Source of the DNA: Chitinophagaceae bacterium
GTDB lineage: Bacteria > Bacteroidota > Bacteroidia > Chitinophagales > Chitinophagaceae
Assembly (NCBI GenBank): GCA_003455235.1
Contig: DMRT01000143.1
Span: 1 to 24,042, forward strand
Direction of reading: 5' to 3'
DNA: 24,042 bases
Both the position numbers and the translations under genes were made by a program. Position 1 is the first letter of the stretch. The number at the start of each line of letters is the position of its first letter. Of the stretch, positions 8,158-15,910 are shown piece after piece. The notes under the pieces were generated by a model that did not search any database, was not told the origin of the DNA, and saw nothing but the letters and a program-made list of their open reading frames with translations.

Positions 8158-9339
8158 TTACCCGGTCAAAGCAGCCAGGGTCTTTACACCCATATAGGTC
8201 ATCGCCAGCACCACAATCCACCCGGAGATGGAAAGCCAGTATGGATGTTTATATTCTCCTGTTATCTTTTTACGATAGGCCGCAACCAGCATAATGCCGA
8301 GTGCAAATGGCAATATGAATCCATTTACCGCTCCTGCCATCAGCAGCAGTTTTACCGGTTGTCCCACCAGCAGAAAAATAACCGTTGAAACAATAATAAA
8401 ACCAATGATGATCTCCCGGAACCGTTTTGATACCACCGGGTGAAGTAACCGGGCAAAGGTGACCGATGTAAATGCTGAGCCCACCACCGATGTAATGGCT
8501 GCACTCCATAATACCAAGCCGAATACCCGGTAACCCAATTCGCCGGCAGCGCTTTGAAATACGGTTGCTGCGGGATTCTGGCTGCTCAGCGTGATGCCCT
8601 GCCATACAATTCCCAAGGCAGCAATAAAAAGAATAAGCCGCATTAATGAAGCAATGAGAATGGCAGAAACCGCACTTTTGGAAACTTCTTTGATACTGCC
8701 TCCCCCACCGATGCCCGCTTCGAGTAAACGATGAGCGCCTGCAAAACTGATGTAGCCACCTACTGTGCCGCCAACAATGGTAAGGATAATGGTTTCGTTG
8801 ATCGAATCAGGAATGAATGTTTTGACCAGCGCCTCTTTTACGGGAGGATGTGATTGAAAAGCGACATACATCGTTAGCCCGATCATTATAAAGCCCAGGA
8901 TCTTTGCAAAAATATCCATGGTTTTGCCTGCCTCCCGGAATATGAAAATAAGAATGGCAAGTACACAACTGATAACAGCCCCAACCTGAACACTGCAGCC
9001 TGTTAAAACATTTAACCCAAGTCCGGCACCGGCAATATTGCCGATATTGAATGCAATGCCACCCAATATGATCAGTACCGAGAGGACGTAACCGGCTCCC
9101 GGTACTACCCGGTTGGCAATATCCTGTGCATACAACCGGCTTATGCTCACTATGCGCCAGATATTGAGCTGTGCGCCGATATCCATCAAAACAGAAATGA
9201 GGATCACAAAACCAAAACTGGCCTTCAGTTCCGCTGTGAACTTAGTGGTTTGGGTGATAAAGCCCGGGCCGATGGCCGAAGTGGCCATCAGGAATGCTGC
9301 GCCCAGCAAAGGGCCCGAGAGGAAGGATTTATTTTTCAC
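8158..9339 (-). CDS. NRAMP-fold transporter of the 5-oxoprolinase operon (YcsG-like)
   Basis: About 393 aa, 10-11 hydrophobic segments, inner membrane. The opening 'LLGAAFLMATSAIGPGFITQTTKFTAELKASFGF' and the GGTVGGYISFAGAHRLLEAG segment match the NRAMP-related family whose gene neighbours pxpABC (B. subtilis ycsG beside ycsF/kipI/kipA). The metal-binding residues of true NRAMPs are not conserved: the TM1 Asp-Pro-Gly-Asn is Gly-Pro-Gly-Phe, and no Met-Pro-His is seen in TM6. I chose the GTG at 9339, which places the family's usual first residues at the N-terminus and overlaps the pxpA stop by 11 bp. An in-frame ATG at 9378 would overlap pxpA by about 50 bp. Import of 5-oxoproline or a related compound is inferred from the neighbours only. 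Confidence 0.8.
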   Translation of the reverse strand: MKNKSFLSGPLLGAAFLMATSAIGPGFITQTTKFTAELKASFGFVILISVLMDIGAQLNIWRIVSISRLYAQDIANRVVPGAGYVLSVLIILGGIAFNIGNIAGAGLGLNVLTGCSVQVGAVISCVLAILIFIFREAGKTMDIFAKILGFIMIGLTMYVAFQSHPPVKEALVKTFIPDSINETIILTIVGGTVGGYISFAGAHRLLEAGIGGGGSIKEVSKSAVSAILIASLMRLILFIAALGIVWQGITLSSQNPAATVFQSAAGELGYRVFGLVLWSAAITSVVGSAFTSVTFARLLHPVVSKRFREIIIGFIIVSTVIFLLVGQPVKLLLMAGAVNGFILPFALGIMLVAAYRKKITGEYKHPYWLSISGWIVVLAMTYMGVKTLAALTG

Positions 9340-10042
9340 ACAGTGTTTTATAGATGGCTTTAGCAAATTCCACGGCATGAGTTCCGTCCCCATGAATGCA
9401 AACGGTATCTGCCTGGATGCGGACCGTTTCTCCTGTAACCGCAACGGCACTATTTTCTTTTACCAATTTCATTACCTGCTGCAGCATGGCACTTTCATCG
9501 GTGAGCAAGGCGTTAGGCTGTGATCGTGGAGTAAGTGAACCATCGGACTGATAGGTTCTGTCGGCAAAAACTTCGCTGGCCGTCCGCAATCCTTCCTTTT
9601 TTGCCATATCGATCATCACAGAACCCGAAAGCCCGTAATACATGAGTGAAGAATCAAAATTCTTCACGGCCCGGGCAATGACGTGAGCAATGGGGGTTTC
9701 CTTCGCTGCCATATTATATAAGGCGCCATGTGGTTTCACGTGATGCATCTTTCCCCCTTTCTTTATTATGACACGGTTCAGGATCTCCAGCTGTTCCGTT
9801 ACCAGCCTGTGTACATCTATCAACGAAAGCTGCATTGCTGTTCTTCCGAAATTCTCCCGGTCGGGGAAAGAAGGATAGGCACCGATGTGTACATTATGCT
9901 GCAGGCAAAGATCAACAACCCGCTCCATGGTTGCTGCATCTCCGGCATGGTAGCCACAGGCAATATTGGCGGAATGAATATAAGGCATCAGCAATGCTTC
10001 GTTGCCTACTCCCTCACCCATATCGCAGTTGATATCGATCAA
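9329..10042 (-). CDS. pxpA: 5-oxoprolinase subunit A (LamB/YcsF family)
   Basis: The 237-aa protein begins with the family signature (I)DINCDMGEG, followed by 'SANIACGYHAGDAATMERVVDLC' and 'IGAYPSFPDRENFGR', all diagnostic of PxpA. 'VKPHGALYNMAAKE' and 'VFADRTYQSDGSLTPRSQPNALL' complete the pattern. With PxpB and PxpC it cleaves 5-oxoproline (pyroglutamate) to glutamate using ATP in the cytoplasm. The start is a TTG whose last two bases begin the TGA of pxpC (TTGA overlap, 10039-10042), so translation is probably coupled. The true TTG is chosen because the family sequence begins exactly there. Confidence 0.93.
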   Translation of the reverse strand: MIDINCDMGEGVGNEALLMPYIHSANIACGYHAGDAATMERVVDLCLQHNVHIGAYPSFPDRENFGRTAMQLSLIDVHRLVTEQLEILNRVIIKKGGKMHHVKPHGALYNMAAKETPIAHVIARAVKNFDSSLMYYGLSGSVMIDMAKKEGLRTASEVFADRTYQSDGSLTPRSQPNALLTDESAMLQQVMKLVKENSAVAVTGETVRIQADTVCIHGDGTHAVEFAKAIYKTLCEK

Positions 10043-11022
10043 TGTTGGAAATATTTTTGATACTGCTGCCGGAAAGCCGCCTTGATCTCCTGCAGTTTTT
10101 GCTGTCTTGAAATTAGTGCATCTTCTGCTTCCGCCGCATCGATGATGGTAAAGCGGAACTCATCACCGGCGTTAAGCTGGGCCAGGGGTGGTATATCCGC
10201 TTTGATCACCGATGCAATGCGTGGGTATCCACCAGTTGTTTGGTGATCGGCCATCAGCACGATCAGGTTTCCATCAGGGAGCAATTGAACTGTTCCGGCA
10301 TCTACGGCAGAGGAAATCATTTCTACCGGTTTCTCCGTAAACAAACGAGGCCCGTTCAGGCGATAGCCCATACGGTCGTTTTGATTGTTTAAAGCAAAAG
10401 ACTGCTCGCTGAATATTGTTTTTGAGGAAGATGCTAACAGGCTCCATTCCGCTCCGCATATACAGCGCATTGCTTTGTTTACCGGGTACACTTCCTGCAG
10501 TTCCTGAGATGTGAAGCCCCAGGGAAGTATTTTATTCTCTGTTAAAAAAAATGACGGTTCACCAAATTCAATCACATCTCCTTTTTCCAGGGAACGGCCG
10601 GCATATCCGCCGGCGGCTGCTTTCAGGTGTGTACTGCTGCTGCCAAGCCATTTTTCGGCTATCCATCCCTCACGAACAGCGAGATAAAGTTTTGAACCAT
10701 GCACCGGCTTCCGGAACTTCAACACCGAATCTTTTTTTATCAATACCGGTTTCCAAACAGGCAACGGGATCTCATCCACACAAGCATCCATATCTGCTCC
10801 TGCCAGGCTAATCAATGCATCTTTCCGGAATACAATCTCCGGCGCCGGAAAATTCATTTCAAGTACAGCCGCATCTTCCTCATTCCCCACCAGGTAATTG
10901 GCTGCATGCATCGCAAACAGGTCCATGGCGCCACCGGGACCAATGCCGGCATCCCGGTAGCCATACCGTTGCTTACCCTGCACCGTGGCAAGTAGTCCTT
11001 GTTTATGAATGATGATACTCAT
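10039..11022 (-). CDS. pxpC: 5-oxoprolinase subunit C (biotin-dependent carboxyltransferase-like, KipA family)
   Basis: A 327-aa protein starting at MSIIIHKQGLLATVQG. 'GYRDAGIGPGGAMDLFAMHAANYLVGN' and 'AVLEMNFPAPEIVF' are the family hallmarks. A later 'NDRMGYRLNGPRL' plus 'ADHQTTGGYPRIASV' block matches the C-terminal half. ATG 11022 is favoured because the family starts near this point; a longer frame reaches 11073 inside pxpB. It overlaps pxpB by 20 bp and pxpA by 4 bp. It partners PxpB in the phosphorylation and ring-opening step of 5-oxoproline hydrolysis. Confidence 0.93.
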   Translation of the reverse strand: MSIIIHKQGLLATVQGKQRYGYRDAGIGPGGAMDLFAMHAANYLVGNEEDAAVLEMNFPAPEIVFRKDALISLAGADMDACVDEIPLPVWKPVLIKKDSVLKFRKPVHGSKLYLAVREGWIAEKWLGSSSTHLKAAAGGYAGRSLEKGDVIEFGEPSFFLTENKILPWGFTSQELQEVYPVNKAMRCICGAEWSLLASSSKTIFSEQSFALNNQNDRMGYRLNGPRLFTEKPVEMISSAVDAGTVQLLPDGNLIVLMADHQTTGGYPRIASVIKADIPPLAQLNAGDEFRFTIIDAAEAEDALISRQQKLQEIKAAFRQQYQKYFQH

Positions 11023-11677
11023 CTTGTCTTTCAAATTCTTCCCGGGTAATGGGCACAAATCTGACCTCATCACTTGCTGCCAGCAAACAAACCGGTTCTT
11101 TCATCTTGTCAAATATTTTAAGTGGTGTTTCTCCGATCAGCTGCCAGCCACCCGGCGAATCCAGCGGATAGATGCCTGTTTGAAACCCGGCAATGCCAAT
11201 GCTTCCCGCTTTTACTTTTGTTCGGGGCGATGAGCGCCGGGCTGTTGCTATTCCTTCATCAACGGGTCCCATATAAGGGAAGCCGGGTAAAAACCCAATC
11301 ATGAACACCCGGTAGGTACGGGAATGATGCAGGGTTATGACCTCTTCTTTTGAAAGATTGTTTTGTGAAGCAACGAAGTCGAGGTCTTCACCATGGTAAT
11401 AAACAGGAATGATGACGGTCTTTTTTTTGAAGAGTGCCGGGGTTTCATTCATGGTATCGGCACGTTGCCGCACGATGGCTTTTACCAGGTCGGCTGCCGA
11501 TCGTACTCCCGGATGGCCGTTTCGTACCAGCAAGGGATCATAAAATACAGTCAATGACGAATACGAGGGAACTGTTTCGACAAGACCAATGAAGGGTTCT
11601 GTGCGGAATGATTGATGCAGGCTGATCACCCGGTCATTGATCGCTTCTTGGATCGTATTGCCATAGGAAACCAGCAA
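11003..11677 (-). CDS. pxpB: 5-oxoprolinase subunit B (KipI family); start uncertain
   Basis: PxpB/KipI hallmarks are all present: 'HPGVRSAADLV', 'VIIPVYYHGEDLDFVA', 'VFMIGFLPGFPYMGPVDE', 'RRSSPRTKVKAGSIGIAG' and 'TGIYPLDSPGGWQLIGETP'. The listed start is a TTG (11677-11675). The reading frame stays open upstream to 11740, and the codons just before the TTG encode PAYSISALNETA, which matches the usual 'Y-x-I-x-x-x-G-D-x-A-L-L-V' beginning of PxpB. The native protein therefore probably starts further upstream, where only ATA (11728) or ATT (11722) are available; no ATG, GTG or TTG is. It is the first gene of the operon. Confidence 0.9.
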   Translation of the reverse strand: MLVSYGNTIQEAINDRVISLHQSFRTEPFIGLVETVPSYSSLTVFYDPLLVRNGHPGVRSAADLVKAIVRQRADTMNETPALFKKKTVIIPVYYHGEDLDFVASQNNLSKEEVITLHHSRTYRVFMIGFLPGFPYMGPVDEGIATARRSSPRTKVKAGSIGIAGFQTGIYPLDSPGGWQLIGETPLKIFDKMKEPVCLLAASDEVRFVPITREEFERQDEYHHS

Positions 11678-11741
11678 AGCTGTCTCATTAAGGGCTGATA
11701 TGCTGTAAGCCGGTGAAGGAATAAATATTACTTTTAGCAGT

Positions 11742-11749
11742 CAAAAATA
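11742..11749 (-). promoter_or_regulatory. -7 box of the pxp operon
   Basis: Minus-strand TATTTTTG is an exact TAnnTTTG match lying between the divergent pxpB and DUF2891 genes. Transcription would start near 11735, giving an almost leaderless pxpB message if translation starts at 11722-11728. No convincing -33 TTTG is visible. Confidence 0.4.
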
Positions 11750-11754
11750 ACAAG

Positions 11755-12849
11755 ATGCCGGGTAAATACTTTTTCTTATTGGCCCTACTGATCAAAGGGT
11801 TTGCCGCTGCTGCCCAGGAACCGCATTACGTAACCAGGAACGGGCAGATTGTTCTTACACAAACCGGCGCTTCCCATTTTGCCCTGCTGCCGCTTCGTTG
11901 TGCAGAAAAGGAATTGCCATACAAGACAGGAATCACGTTTGGAGATTCTTCACTGATTACAGCGCCAAAAAATTATCACCCGGCATTCTTTGGCTGTTTC
12001 GACTGGCACAGCAGTGTACACGGGCACTGGATGCTGGTGCGGCTGCTGAAGTTATTCCCCGGTTTGCCCGAAGCAAAACAGGTGAGGGAGCTGTTCAACA
12101 AACATTTTACTGAAGCAAATATCCGGCAGGAGATCCGCATCTTCCTGCCGAAAGACAATAAGAGTTTTGAGCGTACCTATGGATGGGCCTGGCTGCTGCA
12201 GTTGCAGGATGAACTGCTTGGCTGGAACGATGCCGATGCACAGCGCTGGGCGGCAGCCCTGCAGCCGCTGGCTACCGAACTTTCAAAACTTACCTGCAGT
12301 TATCTTTCCAAGCTGGTTTATCCCATCCGGGTGGGAGAACACAGTAACCTTGCATTCGGACTCAGCATGATGTACGATTATGCCGTTCACCGTCACGATA
12401 CCGCACTAAGCCGTTCGATCAAAGAAGCAGCCATGCGTTTTTATTTTGGGGATAAGAATTGTCCGTTCAGCTGGGAACCCGGAGGCTCCGATTTTTTGAG
12501 CCCCTGCCTGGAAGAGGCTGACCTGATGCGTAAAGTGCTTCCCGCTTCTGCATTCATTTCCTGGCTGAAGAAATTCATGCCACTGCTTTTCGACAAGAAC
12601 TTTACCATAAAACCCGGAGAAGTGAAAGACCGCACAGATGGTAAACTGGTTCACCTGGATGGGTTGAATTTAAGCAGGGCCTGGTGCCTGAAAGGAATGG
12701 CGGCAGTAACAAAGAATGAACACCTGCTCAAGCTGGCCAATGAACACCTGGAAGCAGCATTGCCACAGGTGGCGAGCGGTAATTATGAGGGGGAACACTG
12801 GCTTGCTTCCTTTGCAGTATATGCCCTCACCAGTAAACAGCAGGATTAG
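11755..12849 (+). CDS. DUF2891 family exported protein
   Basis: A 364-aa protein with a signal peptide (residues 1-20, cut near AAAQ). 'HPAFFGCFDWHSSVHGHWMLVRLL' is the unmistakable DUF2891 signature. Further family segments are 'FERTYGWAWLLQLQDELLGW', 'YPIRVGEHSNLAFGLS' and 'SWEPGGSDFLSPCLEEADLMRKVL'. The alternating helices suggest an alpha/alpha-barrel fold like that of some glycan-active enzymes, but the family has no established reaction. It is divergent from the pxp operon. Its stop TAG overlaps the TAA of the convergent dehydrogenase gene. Confidence 0.88.
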   Translation: MPGKYFFLLALLIKGFAAAAQEPHYVTRNGQIVLTQTGASHFALLPLRCAEKELPYKTGITFGDSSLITAPKNYHPAFFGCFDWHSSVHGHWMLVRLLKLFPGLPEAKQVRELFNKHFTEANIRQEIRIFLPKDNKSFERTYGWAWLLQLQDELLGWNDADAQRWAAALQPLATELSKLTCSYLSKLVYPIRVGEHSNLAFGLSMMYDYAVHRHDTALSRSIKEAAMRFYFGDKNCPFSWEPGGSDFLSPCLEEADLMRKVLPASAFISWLKKFMPLLFDKNFTIKPGEVKDRTDGKLVHLDGLNLSRAWCLKGMAAVTKNEHLLKLANEHLEAALPQVASGNYEGEHWLASFAVYALTSKQQD

Positions 12850-13697
12850 TATTGGTAAAACCCTTTACCTGTTTTCTTTCCCAATTCGCCCTTCGCCACT
12901 TTTTCGGCCTGTACAGGCGACGGCATGAAACGTTCAGCTTTTCCAAATGCTTCATATACTGATTGCGAAACGGCAAAGTTGATGTCCATGCCGATGAGGT
13001 CCATCAAACGAAAGGGCCCCATCTTAAAACCGGTGGCTTCCATGATCTCGTCCACCGTTTCGAAAGTGGCGGCTCCTGTTTCCACCAGTTTCATCGCTTC
13101 CAGGTAATAATGCCGGGCAACGCGGTTTACAATAAAGCCCGGGGCATCTTTGCACATCACAGGTGTTTTACCGAGTTTCAAACACAGGTCGTAAATCGTT
13201 TTTGCCACCACCCCGGATGTTTGGTCTCCCTTCACCACTTCCACCAGTTTCATGATATTGGCAGGATTGAAGAAGTGCATGCCCACCACCCTTCCGGGAT
13301 TGGTAATTGTTGATTGAATGGCTGAAATGGATAAAGAAGAAGTATTGCTGGCAAAGATGGTTCCGGCATCATTTACTTCCGTTAACTGGCTAAACAAGGA
13401 AACCTTTGCTTCGAGTTTTTCTATGATCGCTTCTATGTTAACATCCGCTTTGCACCGGTGTATGCTGCTGATGAATTGTATCCGGTTAAAGATCTTTCCT
13501 TTTTCTTCTGCTGAGATCTTTTGTTTATCTACCAGGAACTGCAGGTTCTTCAGTACAGAAGCCCTTGATTTTTTCAGCACCTGTTCGTTAATATCAAACA
13601 AGAATGCCTGGAACCCGCTTTGTGCTGCAGAAAGCGCAATACCGCTGCCCATGGTGCCGGCACCAATAACACAAATGGAGTTGATTGCTTGAGACAT
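12846..13697 (-). CDS. 3-hydroxyacyl-CoA / 3-hydroxybutyryl-CoA dehydrogenase
   Basis: 283 aa from MSQAINSICVIGAGTMGSG. The NAD-binding GxGxxG is at 12-17. The active-site area has N118-T-S-S and the catalytic histidine His141 in GMHFFNP, followed by MKLVEVV. The C-terminal dimerisation domain holds 'KDAPGFIVNRV' and 'GPFRLMDLIGMD'. Size fits the short, single-function HBDH/FadB-like enzymes that oxidise (S)-3-hydroxyacyl-CoA. ATG 13697 is preferred over the upstream 13757 because the Rossmann fold starts at once and the extra 20 residues fall inside pheS. The stop overlaps the convergent DUF2891 stop (4 bp shared, 12846-12849). It starts 14 bp after pheS ends. Confidence 0.92.
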   Translation of the reverse strand: MSQAINSICVIGAGTMGSGIALSAAQSGFQAFLFDINEQVLKKSRASVLKNLQFLVDKQKISAEEKGKIFNRIQFISSIHRCKADVNIEAIIEKLEAKVSLFSQLTEVNDAGTIFASNTSSLSISAIQSTITNPGRVVGMHFFNPANIMKLVEVVKGDQTSGVVAKTIYDLCLKLGKTPVMCKDAPGFIVNRVARHYYLEAMKLVETGAATFETVDEIMEATGFKMGPFRLMDLIGMDINFAVSQSVYEAFGKAERFMPSPVQAEKVAKGELGKKTGKGFYQY

Positions 13698-13710
13698 GTT
13701 AGGAAGTAAA

Positions 13711-14733
13711 TTAAACAGCTCCCGTAAACTGGTCGAGGAAGCGAACATCATTCTCACTGAACAGGCGCAGGTCTTTGATCTGGTATTTCAACATGGTAAT
13801 GCGTTCGATACCCATGCCGAAGGCAAAGCCGGTATATTTATTACTGTCGATGCCGCAATTGTCGAGCACATTCGGGTGAACCATACCACAGCCGAGTATC
13901 TCCACCCAGCCCGTTTTTTTACAAACATTGCAGCCCTCGCCGCCGCAGATGAGGCAACTGATGTCCATTTCGGCACTGGGTTCGGTGAAGGGAAAATAGC
14001 TTGGCCGGAAACGGATCTTCACTGTTTCACCAAACATCTCCTGCACAAAGAAGTACAGGGTTTGTTTCAGGTCGGCAAAGGAAACATTTTCGGCGATGTA
14101 CAACCCTTCCACCTGGTGAAAAAAGCAATGCGCCCGGGCACTGATGGTTTCGTTGCGGTATACCCTCCCCGGGCAGATGATGCGGATGGGAAGTTTTCCT
14201 TTTTCCATCTCCCGTACCTGCACGCTGGAGGTATGCGTGCGTAATAACCAATCGGGGTTTTGAGAAATATAAAAAGTGTCCTGCATGTCGCGGGCAGGAT
14301 GATTCTCGGGCAGGTTAAGTGCCGAGAAATTATGAAAGTCATCTTCAATCTCCGGCCCTTCGGCTACGGCAAAACCCAGGCGCTGGAAGATAGAGATGAT
14401 CCGGTTCTTTACCAGGCTGATGGGGTGACGGCTGCCCAGCGGCATCGGGTCGCCGGGAAGCGTGAGATCGATAGTTGAAGTTTGAGGTTTGCCGTTTGAA
14501 GCCGAGGCAGACTTCAGTACTTCGTATTTTTCTTCCGTAAAAAGTTTAAACTCGTTCAGCAGCTGGCCGGCTTCTTTTTTATTTTCGGCAGCCACGTTCT
14601 TCATTTCGCCCATCAGGGATTTTACCAGGCCCTTGGAGCCCAGGTATTTAATGCGGAATGATTCGGCATCGCCTCCATTGAATGCTGCGATCTCTTTTTT
14701 CAGTTCTTCAATCTGTGTTAACAGCTGTTGCAT
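13711..14733 (-). CDS. pheS: Phenylalanyl-tRNA synthetase alpha subunit
   Basis: 340 aa from MQQLLTQIEELKKEI. The N-terminal coiled coil (about 1-85) binds tRNA. The catalytic class II core contains motif 2 region 'PGRVYRNETISARAHCFFHQVEGL' and motif 3 'GFAFGMGIERITMLKY'. An insert with four cysteines (CLICGGEGCNVC) and KKTGWVEILGCGMVHPNVL is typical of Bacteroidota PheS. It charges tRNA-Phe together with PheT, whose gene is not in this window. ATG 14733 is chosen over the longer frame to 14814 because family members start at this point and an exact -7 box lies just upstream. Confidence 0.95.
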   Translation of the reverse strand: MQQLLTQIEELKKEIAAFNGGDAESFRIKYLGSKGLVKSLMGEMKNVAAENKKEAGQLLNEFKLFTEEKYEVLKSASASNGKPQTSTIDLTLPGDPMPLGSRHPISLVKNRIISIFQRLGFAVAEGPEIEDDFHNFSALNLPENHPARDMQDTFYISQNPDWLLRTHTSSVQVREMEKGKLPIRIICPGRVYRNETISARAHCFFHQVEGLYIAENVSFADLKQTLYFFVQEMFGETVKIRFRPSYFPFTEPSAEMDISCLICGGEGCNVCKKTGWVEILGCGMVHPNVLDNCGIDSNKYTGFAFGMGIERITMLKYQIKDLRLFSENDVRFLDQFTGAV

Positions 14734-14737
14734 ACCG

Positions 14738-14745
14738 CAAAGATA
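14738..14745 (-). promoter_or_regulatory. -7 box (TATCTTTG) next to the pheS start
   Basis: Minus-strand TATCTTTG is an exact TAnnTTTG match ending 4 bp before the pheS ATG. If used, the message would be leaderless or nearly so. A 6-bp ACCGGG/CCCGGT inverted pair just upstream could form a DNA or RNA hairpin. No clear -33 box is seen, so this may be chance. Confidence 0.35.
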
Positions 14746-14799
14746 AGGAACACCGGGTTTAACCGGAGTATCATCCCGGTAAAGATTGTAGCCGGCTTG

Positions 14800-14874
14800 A
14801 ACCACATAGAACATAGTATACAGGAATACACAATAGAACCCATGTGATATCTATGTTCCCTGATGTGCCTATGT
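14800..14874. repeat. CTATGTG-type inverted-repeat element
   Basis: Left arm ACCACATAGAACATAG (14801-14816) is answered by CTATGTTCCCTG (14851-14862) and CTATGTGGT (14868-14876 approx.) on the right, with further degenerate copies (CAATAGAACC, CATGTG) inside. Both CTATGTGG and CTATGTTC units are thus inverted around a roughly 35-bp centre. The pattern resembles short intergenic palindromic repeats I know from Bacteroidota genomes. It is the only copy in this window. It lies between the divergent pheS and polysaccharide deacetylase genes and provides a spurious upstream ATG (14844) for the latter. Confidence 0.55.
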
Positions 14875-14984
14875 GGTCAGCCCTGAGATCAGATTGCTTT
14901 ACACAATATTTAACAGGCAGGATTTTGAAACCGCATTTCCGCACTATTATCTTCATTGCTCAATTAAACAATCACCCTCATTTT

Positions 14985-15860
14985 ATGGACCCTGACCCTG
15001 CCACCGGCGGCTACCCCGGTACACAAACCGAAGCCGTCACCTCCCAGTTCTTAAAAACAACATTTATGACCGTTGTTTTTTCTGCCTGCCATGGATTTAA
15101 AACAGAAACGAACACCCCATCCATCAGCATCCATGCTTCGCCGCCCGACACGGTTGCAGTTCAACCGGCAAAGGCCGATGCCCCGAAGAAAAAAAAGAAG
15201 ACCATTTATCTCACATTCGATGACGGGCCAAATGAAGGAACCCGGAATATGTATGATGTGATTAAAAAAGAAGAAGTACCCGTCACCCTTTTCATCATCG
15301 GCGAACATGTATATGGCAGCAAAGACCAGGCAGCCATTTTCGACAGCCTGGTGAATTGCCGGTACATCGAGATCGCCAATCACAGTTTCACCCACGCCTT
15401 CAAAAATAAATTCCTGAAATTTTACCAGGTGCCCGACAGTGCCTTGAAGGATTTTAAACGCTGTGCCGACAGCCTGCAGTTAACATCCAACATCATCCGC
15501 ACGCCCGGAAGAAATATATGGCGAACAAGCACCGTCAACAGTACCGACATCAAGGCATCGTCACCAGCGGCAGATACTTTATATGCCAACGGTTTCCTGG
15601 TGGTGGGCTGGGACCTGGAATGGCATTACGACAAAAGCCTCAACCTGCTTACTACCGGTGAGCAGATCATACAGCAGATAGACAGTATGTTCAGCAACAG
15701 CAAAACAAAAACACCGGGCCACCTGGTGCTGCTGGCACACGACCAGGTATATGAAGATTCTTCCGATTCCACGCAATTGAGCCAGTTTATTGTACGTTTA
15801 AAGGCAAAGGATGAGTACGATTTTGAAACGGTAAGCCGGTATCCCGGACTTAAAAATTAA
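14985..15860 (+). CDS. Polysaccharide deacetylase family (NodB-like) protein; start uncertain
   Basis: The NodB domain begins near residue 72. Motif 1 is TFDDGPN (Asp79, Asp80). Motif 2 is NHSFTH with metal ligands His133 and His137. Motif 3 is IRTPGRN (Arg172), and a C-terminal LLAHD supplies the last histidine. Such enzymes remove acetyl groups from GlcNAc or MurNAc in peptidoglycan or chitin-like polymers. Residues 21-35 (QFLKTTFMTVVFSAC) look like a lipoprotein signal with a VFSAC lipobox, but no start codon sits just before it. ATG 14985 gives an unusual 20-residue polar leader. The frame continues up to 14844 inside the repeat element, which is probably not coding. A basic linker of five lysines precedes the domain. 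Confidence 0.85.
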   Translation: MDPDPATGGYPGTQTEAVTSQFLKTTFMTVVFSACHGFKTETNTPSISIHASPPDTVAVQPAKADAPKKKKKTIYLTFDDGPNEGTRNMYDVIKKEEVPVTLFIIGEHVYGSKDQAAIFDSLVNCRYIEIANHSFTHAFKNKFLKFYQVPDSALKDFKRCADSLQLTSNIIRTPGRNIWRTSTVNSTDIKASSPAADTLYANGFLVVGWDLEWHYDKSLNLLTTGEQIIQQIDSMFSNSKTKTPGHLVLLAHDQVYEDSSDSTQLSQFIVRLKAKDEYDFETVSRYPGLKN

Positions 15861-15910
15861 CGACGTCCATTCTTATAAAAGCCTTATTTTTATTTCTTAA
15901 ATAATCAACT

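Noticed and set aside
7233..8294. A 353-codon plus-strand open frame
   Set aside because: It is antisense to the SDR gene, whose glycine motif and YxxxK are intact. The plus-strand translation is low-complexity Ser/Thr/Phe with no domain.
14844..14984. N-terminal extension of the deacetylase from ATG 14844
   Set aside because: It lies in the right arm of the palindromic repeat, has no family similarity and adds an implausible leader.
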